64,000 nt of DNA from an uncultured Prevotella sp. (GTDB lineage: Bacteria > Bacteroidota > Bacteroidia > Bacteroidales > Bacteroidaceae), in the NCBI GenBank assembly GCA_900541335.1, contig UQJC01000004.1:21693-85692 (forward strand), given 5' to 3'. The number at the start of each line of letters is the position of its first letter. Position 1 is the first letter of the stretch. Below the pieces are notes generated by a model that did no database searches, was not told where the DNA came from, and saw only the letters and a program-made list of their open reading frames with translations. Below, piece after piece: positions 34,494 to 42,827 of this stretch. The position numbers were made by a program, and so were the translations under genes.

Positions 34494-34524
34494 AAAGTTA
34501 CGAACCCTCGCTTAATGAGCAAAG
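34494..34524 (-). promoter_or_regulatory. nuo operon promoter
   Basis: The minus strand reads TTTG (34521-34524), 19 nt, TAACTTTG (34494-34501), a complete match to the Bacteroides primary-sigma consensus. Transcription should begin near 34488, giving a leader of about 255 nt before nuoA. Confidence 0.75.
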
Positions 34525-34540
34525 TTTTCGGAAACTAAAT

Positions 34541-34571
34541 AGGCTCACCCTACATGATTGGGTGAGCCTAA
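34541..34571 (-). terminator. Terminator of the Omp28-like gene
   Basis: Perfect 11-bp arms TAGGCTCACCC/GGGTGAGCCTA with a 9-nt loop, followed on the minus strand by a T-rich run, 23 nt beyond the stop codon. Confidence 0.8.
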
Positions 34572-34593
34572 TGATGGATAACAAACCACAAAG

Positions 34594-36372
34594 TTACTTC
34601 ACGTGCTTTTGCACGGTAGTACCTTGCGCGGTTACTACTTTTTCGAGATAAACTCCCGTTGCGGGTCGTTCAATGCGGAGTCCTTGCAGGTTGTAATAAG
34701 TACGACTTATCACGTTCATTCCGACATTCGTCCCAGCCGTTATGCCCGTTTGCTGCTGATGGACTGCGGCCTGACTGGCATTGAGTATCTCCAGCTTCTG
34801 TCCTCCCTGATCGGTCGGACTGTTTACAAAGGCTACCGCCTTCAAGTGTTCGAGATTCCAATGTGCCGGCAGGTCGATGGCAAACGTCCGGGTAAAGGTA
34901 TTACCTTCCCAAGTGATTTCGTCTCCTAAGATTGAAGTGAGCGACTGGCGGTAAACGTGGTTATGTATCTTTTCTCCAGAACCTAACTGTGGCCGCAGGG
35001 TCGTTACACTGTCTTCTACAAATTGAACGGTCAGTCGGGCTTCGGGAAAAAGTTGACTACAAAGATTGGTCCGTTCGCCACGCACTGTGAGGACGCATTG
35101 GCGCGTATCGGTTTGAAGTTGCGTCTCCAAGTCCAGCTTAACAAATGCGGGTTGCTTCGTACAAAACTGGAAGTCGGCTTCACTACTGTAGACCGTCGTA
35201 CCTGGAATAATCGGATTATTTTCGTCCAGGCTGTTCGTTACAACTCGGCGGTCGTAAGTCAATCGGGGTGAAGCGGTGACGTTGAGCAACAGGCGCAATT
35301 CTTCAGAATCATTTACGGTAAGTTCGTCCGTACCAAAACCTACATGATGAATCACCCAAACCGTTTCGGGCTTCTTCTTTATCAGCTCTTTGTTGATAAA
35401 CCCATGAACGGGCGGACAATTGGGACAAACCAGGGTCGAGAAATGCTCTATCAGCGTCTGACGTGGATAACTCTCTTGGTAAGCGACTAAGGTTGTGCGC
35501 AAGGTGTCGTTAACGGTCACACCGTTATGGGAATCAATCCAAAGTTTAACCTCATTGACTCCTTCATGACATGCCGTAGTAGGGAGATCAAATGTACAAG
35601 TCACCGTTTCGCCAGCTGCCACCTTCCCTTGGGTTTCCACTACCTGAGGGTTATCCGCCTGTCCCTCTACGACCCAACTGTAATGTACTGCGGGCAGGGC
35701 GGCTTCACTCATTCCGAAGTTGCTGAGGGTAAAGGTCATGGGAGCGAACTCTCCTATTGGGTAATAGGCTCCTGCATGGTGAAAGGAAGCGAGTGCCAAA
35801 TCTTCAGTAACAATTTCACCGTTGACTTCAACCTCAGCCTGCAAACAGAGTGGACCGTAGCCGTACTGACTGCCTACCATCCAATCGATGCCATTCGACT
35901 TGCTATAAAAACCTTCAGGATGCGGATTACCCTCGCAAAGCAATCCTTTGCCCGCAGGCAGATAGCCCGTATACATAATGACTAACTGGTCACCCGTGAT
36001 AATGTAGGGCATCGTTAGATCAACTTCCTTCCAACCGCGTTCGGTCGTTCCCGGCACATCGGTATAGGTACCCTCGATACTGGGGCCATCTAATTCGTGG
36101 CGCAACATGACATGTATCATGGACAACCCTTCTTCAGTTGCCAAACGCACCTTACGGATGGTGCCGCCTTTCAACAGTTTCATGCGCGATTCGGGGATGA
36201 CAATGCCCGCCGAAAACAGGCAGTCGTAGCTCACATTAAGTACCGCAGTTTGTACTTGATCGCTTATTTCGTCGGGACAGTAACCCAAACGATAAGTAGT
36301 TTGTGCAAAAGCCCCCAAGAGGCTAAAACAAGCCACCAACAAAGTCAATAGTCTTGTTGCTGAATTCATCAT
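34594..36372 (-). CDS. Omp28-related surface/outer-membrane protein
   Basis: A 592-residue exported protein. A signal peptide covers residues 1-23 (hydrophobic LLTLLVACFSLLGA, cleavage after FAQ). The central part has immunoglobulin-like segments. From about 305 there is a thioredoxin-like Omp28 domain with LIEHFSTLVCPNCPPVHGF, so a CxxC motif sits at 316-319. The tail YYNLQGLRIERPATGVYLEK resembles the C-terminal sorting or anchoring tails of Bacteroidales surface proteins. The start is at the ATG at 36372 (a second ATG follows at 36369); the longer open frame lacks a signal sequence at its N-terminus. Function unknown; the CxxC might be redox-active. Confidence 0.8.
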   Translation of the reverse strand: MMNSATRLLTLLVACFSLLGAFAQTTYRLGYCPDEISDQVQTAVLNVSYDCLFSAGIVIPESRMKLLKGGTIRKVRLATEEGLSMIHVMLRHELDGPSIEGTYTDVPGTTERGWKEVDLTMPYIITGDQLVIMYTGYLPAGKGLLCEGNPHPEGFYSKSNGIDWMVGSQYGYGPLCLQAEVEVNGEIVTEDLALASFHHAGAYYPIGEFAPMTFTLSNFGMSEAALPAVHYSWVVEGQADNPQVVETQGKVAAGETVTCTFDLPTTACHEGVNEVKLWIDSHNGVTVNDTLRTTLVAYQESYPRQTLIEHFSTLVCPNCPPVHGFINKELIKKKPETVWVIHHVGFGTDELTVNDSEELRLLLNVTASPRLTYDRRVVTNSLDENNPIIPGTTVYSSEADFQFCTKQPAFVKLDLETQLQTDTRQCVLTVRGERTNLCSQLFPEARLTVQFVEDSVTTLRPQLGSGEKIHNHVYRQSLTSILGDEITWEGNTFTRTFAIDLPAHWNLEHLKAVAFVNSPTDQGGQKLEILNASQAAVHQQQTGITAGTNVGMNVISRTYYNLQGLRIERPATGVYLEKVVTAQGTTVQKHVK

Positions 36373-36412
36373 AGGATTTATGGAAACGTTTAATGAGATG
36401 TTTTGAAGCGTA

Positions 36413-36420
36413 CAAAAATA
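36413..36420 (-). promoter_or_regulatory. Possible -7 promoter box of the Omp28-like gene
   Basis: The minus strand reads TATTTTTG, 41 nt before the ATG; no -33 box found. Confidence 0.35.
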
Positions 36421-36598
36421 CATATTCACGCTATTTCCGTCTGTTTCCCTTCACGTAAAGCTTGTCAAACGAAAGCACAGACAGCAAGCAAACTCGCTGA
36501 TTGATTGCAGTAAATCGTATCCCTCAATCGAAAATGTACACCCATTAGTAGCACAAAGCCATCCCCAAACAAGAAAAGTCTTACAGAGCCCTGCAAAA

Positions 36599-36660
36599 AA
36601 AATTCCGTTCGGAAATCCACTTTCACACAATAGTAAGAGGGGCTTCCCGAACGGAATTTT
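36599..36660 (-). terminator. Terminator of the natAB-like genes
   Basis: Perfect 14-bp arms (AAAATTCCGTTCGG at 36599-36612 and its complement at 36647-36660) with a 34-nt loop. On the minus strand the second arm runs into TTTTTT, so it reads as an intrinsic terminator. Confidence 0.75.
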
Positions 36661-36689
36661 ATGGGTGATACCATTTGCAACGGCTACCG

Positions 36690-38018
36690 TTATTTATAGC
36701 GCAACCATTTCAACATTTCCTTTACGCTGGGTTTCTTTCCGTACATGAGGATACCGACACGATAAATGCGGGCACTGAACCACACAAAGGCCAGGGCGGT
36801 CGCGTAGAGGAGGACTAACGAAAGGATTTCCTGCCAAAGAGGGACGCTGAAGGGCACACGCACCATCATGACAATGGGAGAAGTCAAGGGGAACATGGAT
36901 GCCCAAAAGGCAAGGGGTCCGTTGGTATTGTTGACGGAACCCATAGCGGCATACAAACCGAATATCATTATCAGTACAACGGGCATGACAAATTGTGAGG
37001 AATCTTCCTGCTCATTGACAGAAGCACCCACAGCGGCAAAGAAGGAGGCGTAAAGCAAATAGCCCCCGATGAAATAAAGAACGAAGAGCACACCCATTTC
37101 TATGAAGGGAAGATTGAACAGGGTGACGAGCAATTCGCCTGCTTCGCCGGCACTGGCCAGGGCTGCGGGATCCATGGCTCCACTCACTCCCCCCATTGGG
37201 GTTGAAAGGGAGGCCTGCTGAGCCTCAGCCATCGACACGCCGAACAGCATGCCGGCTCCCAACAAGATAAATACCAGCATCAAGCCCCATATAGCAAGTT
37301 GCACAAAACCCACCAAAGCGATACCGACGATTTTACCCATCATCAATTGGAATGGCTTGACGCTCGACACCATCAGTTCGACAATGCGATTGGTTTTCTC
37401 TTCCAATACACTCGACATCACCATGCCTCCATAGGTCATTACAAACATATAAATCAAGAAGGTGGTGATGAAGCCGGCTGCCATGGCGATTCCGCTGTTC
37501 GAAAAGCTTTCACCGCCTTCGGCATTGCGCTTGACGGTCGACACACTGATTTCGGACTGTACGTCTTCGATGATTTGCTCGATGCCGGCTATACCCGTTG
37601 CGGTCAACTTGTCTTTACGTACCTGTTCGTTGAGTACATTTTCGATATAGGAAAGCAGTCCGATAGATACTTCTTTATTGGAATAGATGGTCACAGCCTT
37701 AGGGTGTTTGACCAAATCACCGCCAATCTTTACGACTGCCTCGTAATGGGTCGTGTCGGAATAGTAAGCGGGGTCGTCGGGGTTGGTCACTGGCACAAAG
37801 CGGTAATTGGCATCGTCGCGCAACAGGCCGACATAACGTCCCGTCACGTCACACACGGCTACAGCTTTCTGCTCATCATCCTCAATCGATGCCAACCACA
37901 CGGGTACAAAGACCAAAGCGGCAAAGATAAAGGGCATGAGTATGGTGAGAAGTATAAACGATTTCTTCTTGACGCGCGTCAGAAACTCACGTTTGATTAT
38001 TAGTAATGTCTTTGACAT
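36690..38018 (-). CDS. ABC transporter permease, NatB-like
   Basis: A 442-residue ABC-2 permease: N-terminal IIKREFLTRVKKKSFILLTILMPFIFA, a large extracytoplasmic domain (about 45-200), then six spans starting IAMAAGFITTFLIYMFVMTYGGMVMSSVLEEKTNRIVELMVSSVKP. The EEKTNRIVELMVSSV segment is typical of NatB/YhaP-type permeases. In Bacillus NatAB exports Na+; the substrate here cannot be told. The partner ATPase is encoded 165 nt upstream on the same strand. Confidence 0.88.
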   Translation of the reverse strand: MSKTLLIIKREFLTRVKKKSFILLTILMPFIFAALVFVPVWLASIEDDEQKAVAVCDVTGRYVGLLRDDANYRFVPVTNPDDPAYYSDTTHYEAVVKIGGDLVKHPKAVTIYSNKEVSIGLLSYIENVLNEQVRKDKLTATGIAGIEQIIEDVQSEISVSTVKRNAEGGESFSNSGIAMAAGFITTFLIYMFVMTYGGMVMSSVLEEKTNRIVELMVSSVKPFQLMMGKIVGIALVGFVQLAIWGLMLVFILLGAGMLFGVSMAEAQQASLSTPMGGVSGAMDPAALASAGEAGELLVTLFNLPFIEMGVLFVLYFIGGYLLYASFFAAVGASVNEQEDSSQFVMPVVLIMIFGLYAAMGSVNNTNGPLAFWASMFPLTSPIVMMVRVPFSVPLWQEILSLVLLYATALAFVWFSARIYRVGILMYGKKPSVKEMLKWLRYK

Positions 38019-38183
38019 AGGGAGGAAGTTAGAGGTTAGAGGTTAAAGACCACATAATCCGTATAGGGTTAGCGGTGAAAGAATAGAGATTATAAAGTCG
38101 GGGGCTTGGGAGTTGAAAAAATGATTGGACAGTCAAACGCTACCTTTGCACCTTTCGACCTTAGACTCTGAAACGGTTCTACC

Positions 38184-39116
38184 TTACACGGAATGATTGA
38201 TTACTTGATGATCACCAACTACCTGCAAGAAGATTTCCTGCATGGTCGGCATTTTCTCACTGATGGAACGAAGCTCTACAGACGAAGCGACTTGACTGAT
38301 AAGCTGGGAGTTGGTCAATGATTCCGCCTTATGAAGAATGTAGGTATGGAGTCCGCCCACTTCCACGTGACTTTGAATGGTAAACACCCCCGGCTGCTCC
38401 TGCAATGTGCCGTCTACCGTGATGGCTTCATAAAGCCCCGTACGGAAACGGCTCTTGACTTCGGCGACATCGCCCGAAAGCACAACCTGCGAATGATTGA
38501 TTAGTGCAATCTCATCACAAACCTCTTCGACAGAAGCCATATTGTGAGTTGAAAAGATGACGGTATGACCTTTATCACGAAGTTCCAGGATTTCGCGCTT
38601 CAACATTTCCGCATTGACAGGATCGAAACCCGAAAAGGGTTCGTCGAAGATGAGCAAAGGAGGCTCGTGAAGTACGGTAATGATAAACTGCACCTTCTGC
38701 TGCATACCCTTGGAGAGTTCTTCGAGCTTCTTGTCCCACCAGGGCATGATACCGAACTTCGTAAACCAACTGATTAAGCGTTCCTTGGCCTCCTTGTAGC
38801 TCAAGCCCTTGAGTTGCGCGAGATAAATCGCCTGCTCGCCTACTTTCATCTTGCGATAAAGCCCGCGCTCTTCGGGCAGATAGCCTATCTTCATCACGTC
38901 CTCTGGAGCAAACGGATGCCCGTCAAAGGTTACTTCACCGCTATCGGGAGCTGTGATGCGGTTGATGATACGTATCAAGGTGGTCTTGCCGGCTCCGTTC
39001 GGACCAAGCAAACCAAATACTTTGCCGCGCTTCACCGCGACGCTTACATCGTTGAGTGCCGTATGCTCGGCATAGCGCTTCACTATGTGCGAAGCTTCGA
39101 GAAAGTTGTCATTCAT
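38184..39116 (-). CDS. ABC transporter ATP-binding protein, NatA-like
   Basis: A 310-residue ATPase with Walker A GLLGPNGAGKTT, signature LSKGMQQKV, Walker B PLLIFDEPFSGFDP and switch histidine in VIFSTHNMASVEEV. The C-terminal 90 residues form the extra domain seen in NatA-type subunits. The ATG at 39116 (MNDNFLEASHIV) is chosen over an upstream TTG. It pairs with the permease downstream. Confidence 0.93.
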   Translation of the reverse strand: MNDNFLEASHIVKRYAEHTALNDVSVAVKRGKVFGLLGPNGAGKTTLIRIINRITAPDSGEVTFDGHPFAPEDVMKIGYLPEERGLYRKMKVGEQAIYLAQLKGLSYKEAKERLISWFTKFGIMPWWDKKLEELSKGMQQKVQFIITVLHEPPLLIFDEPFSGFDPVNAEMLKREILELRDKGHTVIFSTHNMASVEEVCDEIALINHSQVVLSGDVAEVKSRFRTGLYEAITVDGTLQEQPGVFTIQSHVEVGGLHTYILHKAESLTNSQLISQVASSVELRSISEKMPTMQEIFLQVVGDHQVINHSV

Positions 39117-39160
39117 AAGCGAAGATATGGATTGAAAAAGCAAATCTATTAAAGGGTCTA

Positions 39161-40063
39161 TTATTTTACAGGACTTACAGTGTATCCTGCTTTCTTCAGT
39201 AAGGCAAGCAAACCGCGCTCACCGGGTAAATGTGCTACGCCAACTGCCACGAAGGTACTTCCTTGTTTCATGATTGGAGGAAGTCGCTTCGCCCAGTCTG
39301 CATTGCGACCGTAAATCAATACTTCTTCTTCCTCCGGCGTAGCGTCACACGAATTGTGCATTTTTTCGTTCATCACCTGCTCAACAGCTGCCAGATTCTG
39401 TGAATAAAAGGCCGTAATCAAGCGTTTCGTTATATCATACATATAGGTTTGGTTGTCTACCAAACACATCAGCTGTTCCTTCTGACGTTCAAGCGTCGTG
39501 CTGCCATACAATACTTGGGTTTGGAATTCGAGCGTTTCAAGTCCACCGACCCGCTTACCCTGTTCGGCTGCTGTCTTGAGGAAATAAGCATCGAATTGCT
39601 GCTCCATATTAAACCCCTTCTCTATCTTGATCCCCATCAACAGTTGGAACTGCGCATTGAGGGCGGCCGGTGTCATACGCTTCATGGGTTGCAACATGGG
39701 GTTACTGAAGTCCGCTCCCATCCACTGGGTCATGAACGCATTCAGACGTGCCATCTCGTCAGCACTGAGTACTTGGTCAATTGTCTGTTCGCCAGGCAAC
39801 ATCATGGCCAACTGCATACGTTGCACCGCTACCGGGTCGGTCAAGGCATCGTGACTGAGTTCACCATAAACCTGTTCGCAAACTGCAAATGCATCACGCA
39901 ATCCGGGTACACTGTCTACAAAGGATTGTTTAGCCAAATGTTGCGTACCCATAATGTAGGACGGCTTCGCCAAGTTCTTCCCTTCTACCTTCCAAAGAAG
40001 CTGGGCTGAAGCACTGCATACAAACAGAACGGAAAGAAAGAGTAAGAAAACACGCTGTTTCAT
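39161..40063 (-). CDS. TraB/GumN family protein, exported
   Basis: A 300-residue protein with a signal peptide (1-20, cleavage after CSASA) and the TraB/GumN (Tiki-like) pattern: LLWKVEGKNLAKPSYIMGTQHLA near the start, RVGGLETLEFQTQVL in the middle, and FVAVGVAHLPGERGLLALLKKAGYTV at the end. These GTxH, GLE and GxxH motifs make up the presumed metal-dependent protease site of the family. It is likely periplasmic. Substrate unknown. A -7 box lies at 40114-40121. Confidence 0.88.
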   Translation of the reverse strand: MKQRVFLLFLSVLFVCSASAQLLWKVEGKNLAKPSYIMGTQHLAKQSFVDSVPGLRDAFAVCEQVYGELSHDALTDPVAVQRMQLAMMLPGEQTIDQVLSADEMARLNAFMTQWMGADFSNPMLQPMKRMTPAALNAQFQLLMGIKIEKGFNMEQQFDAYFLKTAAEQGKRVGGLETLEFQTQVLYGSTTLERQKEQLMCLVDNQTYMYDITKRLITAFYSQNLAAVEQVMNEKMHNSCDATPEEEEVLIYGRNADWAKRLPPIMKQGSTFVAVGVAHLPGERGLLALLKKAGYTVSPVK

Positions 40064-40113
40064 AATGATAGGAGTATTAAGGATAAATAATCGTTTTATT
40101 AATAAACCGCTCG

Positions 40114-40121
40114 CAAAGTTA
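40114..40121 (-). promoter_or_regulatory. Possible -7 promoter box of the TraB/GumN gene
   Basis: The minus strand reads TAACTTTG, 51 nt upstream of the ATG; no -33 box at the usual spacing. Confidence 0.45.
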
Positions 40122-40183
40122 GAAAAAGAACTTCAATTCCGAAATAACAAAGAGAACTTTGCAGACAGAAAAACTTCGTATAT

Positions 40184-40211
40184 GAAAAAGAGCGAACCCT
40201 AAGGCTCGCTC
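40184..40211 (-). terminator. Terminator overlapping the lpxH stop codon
   Basis: On the minus strand GAGCGA (40206-40211) pairs with TCGCTC (40190-40195), with CC/GG inside, followed by TTTTT (40185-40189). The lpxH TAG stop (40199-40201) lies in the loop, so the terminator is partly coding. Confidence 0.7.
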
Positions 40212-41011
40212 TCTCCTTCAATATAGTTTTCAAGAAACAGCTGTTCCCCGTCCAATACGGCGTAAGAGAAATGGGTAATCCAATCACCCAAGATGAGCAA
40301 ACGCGTGGTACGGGAAAGCATGAGATCTAATTCGATATGACGGTGACCAAACAGGAAGAAGTTGATGTCGGGATGCGTTTGCAGATAATCCTTGGCAAAA
40401 CGTATCAATTCTTCATTCTCCTCTCCCTGGTAAGGCGGCTCCATGCCATTCTCGCGCTTCATGCGCGAACGGCGGGCCCACTCCAAGCCAAACGCTACGC
40501 CCCAACGAGGATGGAGCGAAGCAAACATGCGTTGACACCAACGATTATGAAACAGGGCACGCAGGAACTTAAACTTGCGGTCATCCGTACCCAATCCGTC
40601 GCCATGGGCCAAGTAGAAGGTTTGTCCTTGAATCTCCACAACCTCATTACGACGGTGGACAATCATTCCACATTCCTTTTCGAAGTAATCGCCTTGCCAT
40701 AGGTCATGATTACCATAGAAGTAATGTACTTCTACGCCCAGGTCGGTCAATTCGCTGATTTTACCCAACAAACGTGTGTAGCCCTTGGGAACAACCGTAC
40801 GATACTCATGCCAAAAGTCAAAGATGTCGCCCAACAAATAGACAGCCTGTGCTTTATGCTTGATGTGGTCAAGAAAATTGACCAGTCTTCGCTCCTGCGT
40901 TCGGGCATGCGGTATGGCCAAACTACCCAGGTGGGCATCTGACAAAAAGTAAATCGGTCCGCGACTGCGATCAGCGTCGCGCAACTCGTGAGCGGTAGTA
41001 GCTTGTTGCAT
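40199..41011 (-). CDS. lpxH: UDP-2,3-diacylglucosamine diphosphatase (LpxH-type phosphoesterase)
   Basis: A 270-residue calcineurin-like metallophosphoesterase that removes UMP from UDP-2,3-diacylglucosamine to give lipid X in lipid A synthesis. Metal-binding motifs: YFLSDAHLG, YLLGDIFDFWHEY, FYGNHDLW, AHGDGLG and LFGHRHIE. The GDIFDFWHEY and RWARR/HNRW-like cap residues match the Bacteroidota LpxH group. The N-terminal 20 residues are variable. The stop codon lies inside its own terminator hairpin. Confidence 0.9.
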   Translation of the reverse strand: MQQATTAHELRDADRSRGPIYFLSDAHLGSLAIPHARTQERRLVNFLDHIKHKAQAVYLLGDIFDFWHEYRTVVPKGYTRLLGKISELTDLGVEVHYFYGNHDLWQGDYFEKECGMIVHRRNEVVEIQGQTFYLAHGDGLGTDDRKFKFLRALFHNRWCQRMFASLHPRWGVAFGLEWARRSRMKRENGMEPPYQGEENEELIRFAKDYLQTHPDINFFLFGHRHIELDLMLSRTTRLLILGDWITHFSYAVLDGEQLFLENYIEGESEP

Positions 41012-41094
41012 AGAGAGAGTATTGAAGGAGAAGTTCGGATAATGGTGGAATGAATGGATAAAGAGGCAGGTAACCTGTCAGAACAGAACCGTAC

Positions 41095-41415
41095 TTAGAG
41101 GAAACCCAATTCCAACTTGGCCTCTTCGCTCATCATGTCTTGGTGCCATTCGGGTTCGAACACCAGGTTGACCTTGGCATCCTTCACACCTTCTACACCA
41201 TCGAGCTTGATACGCACATCTTCCACAATAAAGTCGGCTGCGGGACAATTGGGCGCAGTCAACGTCATGTCAACTTCCAACAAACCGTCATCCTGCATTT
41301 CTACCCGATAAATCAAACCGAGATTATAAATGTCAACAGGAATTTCGGGGTCATACACTGTTTTGAGTACTTCAATAATGCGCTCTTCTATCTTCAATTT
41401 TTCTTCAGGAGTCAT
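41095..41415 (-). CDS. MIP18/SufT-type (DUF59) Fe-S assembly protein
   Basis: A 106-residue protein of the MIP18 family. It has IIEVLKTVYDPEIPVDIYNLGLIYRVEM, then TLTAPNCPAADFIVEDVRIKL with the conserved cysteine, and VNLVFEPEWHQDMMSEEAKLELG at the end. Homologues such as SufT support Fe-S cluster maturation. It lies 83 nt upstream of lpxH on the same strand, with no hairpin between. The reaction is not established for this protein. Confidence 0.9.
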   Translation of the reverse strand: MTPEEKLKIEERIIEVLKTVYDPEIPVDIYNLGLIYRVEMQDDGLLEVDMTLTAPNCPAADFIVEDVRIKLDGVEGVKDAKVNLVFEPEWHQDMMSEEAKLELGFL

Positions 41416-41578
41416 CGTTGTTTAGATTTGAATAATTGATTGTTGGGGGAATGGAGTCTGGGATTATAGAGTTAGAAAGTTATAAGAGGATAGAGTGCTC
41501 ATGTTGCAAATCCTCATCCGCCCAAAGTAACTTCATGACCTTATAGTCCCATCGCTGTATAACCTAAAAGCAACTTCA

Positions 41579-42286
41579 CTACAATCTTCCTTCTTCTTGG
41601 TAACTATAATACGCGCCATCCGTCACAATGACATGGTCAAGCAAATGGATGTCCATGGTTTCAGCAGCGTGTTTTACCTTCTCGGTCAGGCTGTCATCCT
41701 GCACACTCGGGCGTGTACTGCCCGAAGGATGATTGTGCATCAAGACTATTTGCGTCGCATTGGCCAAAAGCGCTTCGCGTAAAATCATCCGAACGTCGAC
41801 TACCGTGCCGGTAATGCCGCCGCGACTGATCAGCTTGCTGCCAAGAATGCCTAAACTCTGACTCAGTAAAAGAATATGAGACTCTTCTACAGGAGAGTCA
41901 CGCACCTTGTCCAAAAAATAACGGTAAATGTCTGTCGCACTCGTGATGCGCCGTATGTGCGTACTGTCTTCGCGAAGCCTACGTCGGCCTAACTCGCAAG
42001 CTGCCAGAACGGTGATAGCCTTGGCTGGTCCCATGCCATTATACCGACAGAGGTCCTTGATACTCATCCGTCCCAAGGTAGCTAAACTACCGTCACAATC
42101 CTTCATCACACGCTGCATCAACTGTACCGCATTTTCCTTCGCACTCCCTGATCCAATGAGTATGGCAAGCAACTCACTGACAGAAAGCACATCGGGACCA
42201 AGCGACTCAAACTTCTCACGCGGACGGTCTTCCAAACTCATATCCGTGATGGAAAACTTGACGGGCTGTTTATCGGATGAATTCAT
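41579..42286 (-). CDS. radC: RadC/UPF0758 JAB-domain protein
   Basis: A 235-residue protein with an N-terminal helix-hairpin-helix part (DVLSVSELLAILIGSGSAKENAVQL, YNGMGPAKAITVLAACELGRR) and a C-terminal JAMM/MPN+ domain: EESHILLLSQ (134-143), HNHPSGS (184-190) and the acidic residue D197. The motif predicts zinc binding and peptidase-like chemistry, but the historic link to DNA repair has not been upheld for E. coli RadC. It has its own promoter (42418-42449). Confidence 0.94.
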   Translation of the reverse strand: MNSSDKQPVKFSITDMSLEDRPREKFESLGPDVLSVSELLAILIGSGSAKENAVQLMQRVMKDCDGSLATLGRMSIKDLCRYNGMGPAKAITVLAACELGRRRLREDSTHIRRITSATDIYRYFLDKVRDSPVEESHILLLSQSLGILGSKLISRGGITGTVVDVRMILREALLANATQIVLMHNHPSGSTRPSVQDDSLTEKVKHAAETMDIHLLDHVIVTDGAYYSYQEEGRL

Positions 42287-42417
42287 AATAGAAGCAGGTT
42301 ATAAGCAGGTGATGAAATTAATTAGAACGTTCAGTCACATGGCTTGCACGTATACCCTTACCATCAGATTCATGCACCGCATTTTTGAGAGAACTAAATT
42401 TCAACACCGACTTACAG

Positions 42418-42449
42418 CAAAGTTATTGCCTTTTCAGTAGGTGAGCAAA
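42418..42449 (-). promoter_or_regulatory. radC promoter
   Basis: The minus strand reads TTTG (42446-42449), 20 nt, TAACTTTG (42418-42425). A second -7-like box, TACCTTTG, overlaps the -33 element (42446-42453). The leader to the radC ATG is about 125 nt. Confidence 0.6.
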
Positions 42450-42490
42450 GGTAGCACATCTTACTTAATCATCGGGATTTGCGCTAACCT

Positions 42491-42525
42491 TTTGTCAAGC
42501 TTTCGCATAAAACGGGTTATATTTG
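42491..42525 (+). promoter_or_regulatory. Promoter of the 28-codon membrane peptide gene
   Basis: TTTG (42491-42494), 23 nt, TATATTTG (42518-42525), the latter an exact TAnnTTTG match. The spacing is a little longer than the usual 19-21. The leader to the ATG at 42565 would be about 33 nt. Confidence 0.5.
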
Positions 42526-42564
42526 CTGCGTCAATCGAAATTTCCTCATTAAATTCTCCTCTTT

Positions 42565-42651
42565 ATGAAGCTTGTCATCCTATTTGCCCTCGTGGCCATT
42601 GTCGCTGTTTTAGGCGAACGCTACTTCAATCACAAGAATAAGAATAACTAA
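42565..42651 (+). CDS. Small hydrophobic peptide, 28 residues, unknown function
   Basis: Reading ATG at 42565 to TAA at 42649-42651 gives MKLVILFALVAIVAVLGERY followed by FNHKNKNN. Residues 3-16 are one continuous hydrophobic stretch, and the rest is short, polar and basic, so it should be a single-span membrane peptide with N-in or N-out orientation unknown. Upstream is a well-formed -7 box (42518-42525), and downstream is a 19-bp hairpin (42687-42728). It lies in an otherwise empty gap between two minus-strand genes. I recognise no family. The organised hydrophobic-then-basic layout and its own signals argue for a real gene, but so short an ORF could be chance. Confidence 0.5.
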   Translation: MKLVILFALVAIVAVLGERYFNHKNKNN

Positions 42652-42686
42652 CAAAGAAAGCTGTAAAGTAATCTTGACTTCCAACG

Positions 42687-42728
42687 CATTTGCCCCGCAA
42701 ACGTCAAACGACATTTGCGGGGCAAATG
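42687..42728. terminator. Strong hairpin between small ORF and glycosyltransferase gene
   Basis: Nineteen-nt arms with a single mismatch (42687-42705 and 42710-42728), a 4-nt loop, and a G+C-rich core (TTTGCCCCGCAAA). It has no T run on either side. It could end transcripts of the converging small ORF and glycosyltransferase gene, or protect their 3' ends. Confidence 0.65.
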
Positions 42729-42827
42729 ATAGAAAGGAAGCATCAGGCCGATAAAATCGGACGACAACTCCTCCCCTACTCCACGAGGTCAAGCAGGATT
42801 TCTACCTTTTAGGTTACTGCTTCACAC

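Larger units (their letters stand above)
34234..34593. other. nuoA upstream region
   Basis: 360 nt holding, in minus-strand order, the Omp28-gene terminator (34541-34571), the nuo promoter (34494-34524) and two terminator-like hairpins (34372-34405, 34327-34367). A 39-codon open frame (ATG at 34438, stop at 34319) runs through both hairpins; it has no clear ribosome site and is not called as a gene. Confidence 0.65.
36373..36689. other. Intergenic region Omp28-like/ABC permease
   Basis: 317 nt containing a -7-like box (36413-36420) and a strong hairpin terminator (36599-36660). The stretch 36430-36598 shows nothing recognisable. Confidence 0.6.
42287..42827. other. Intergenic region radC/glycosyltransferase
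   Basis: 541 nt holding the radC promoter (42418-42449), the promoter and small ORF on the plus strand (42491-42651) and a strong hairpin (42687-42728). No other gene is seen. Confidence 0.65.

Noticed and set aside
34319..34522. 67-codon minus-strand frame in the nuo leader as a gene
   Set aside because: It begins upstream of the predicted nuo start site. Only a shorter 39-codon part could be transcribed, with no ribosome site visible, so it is mentioned but not called.
38141..38148. Plus-strand TACCTTTG promoter-like box between the NatA- and NatB-like genes
   Set aside because: No plus-strand gene follows and no -33 box is at the right distance; one exact -7 match in a gap can occur by chance.
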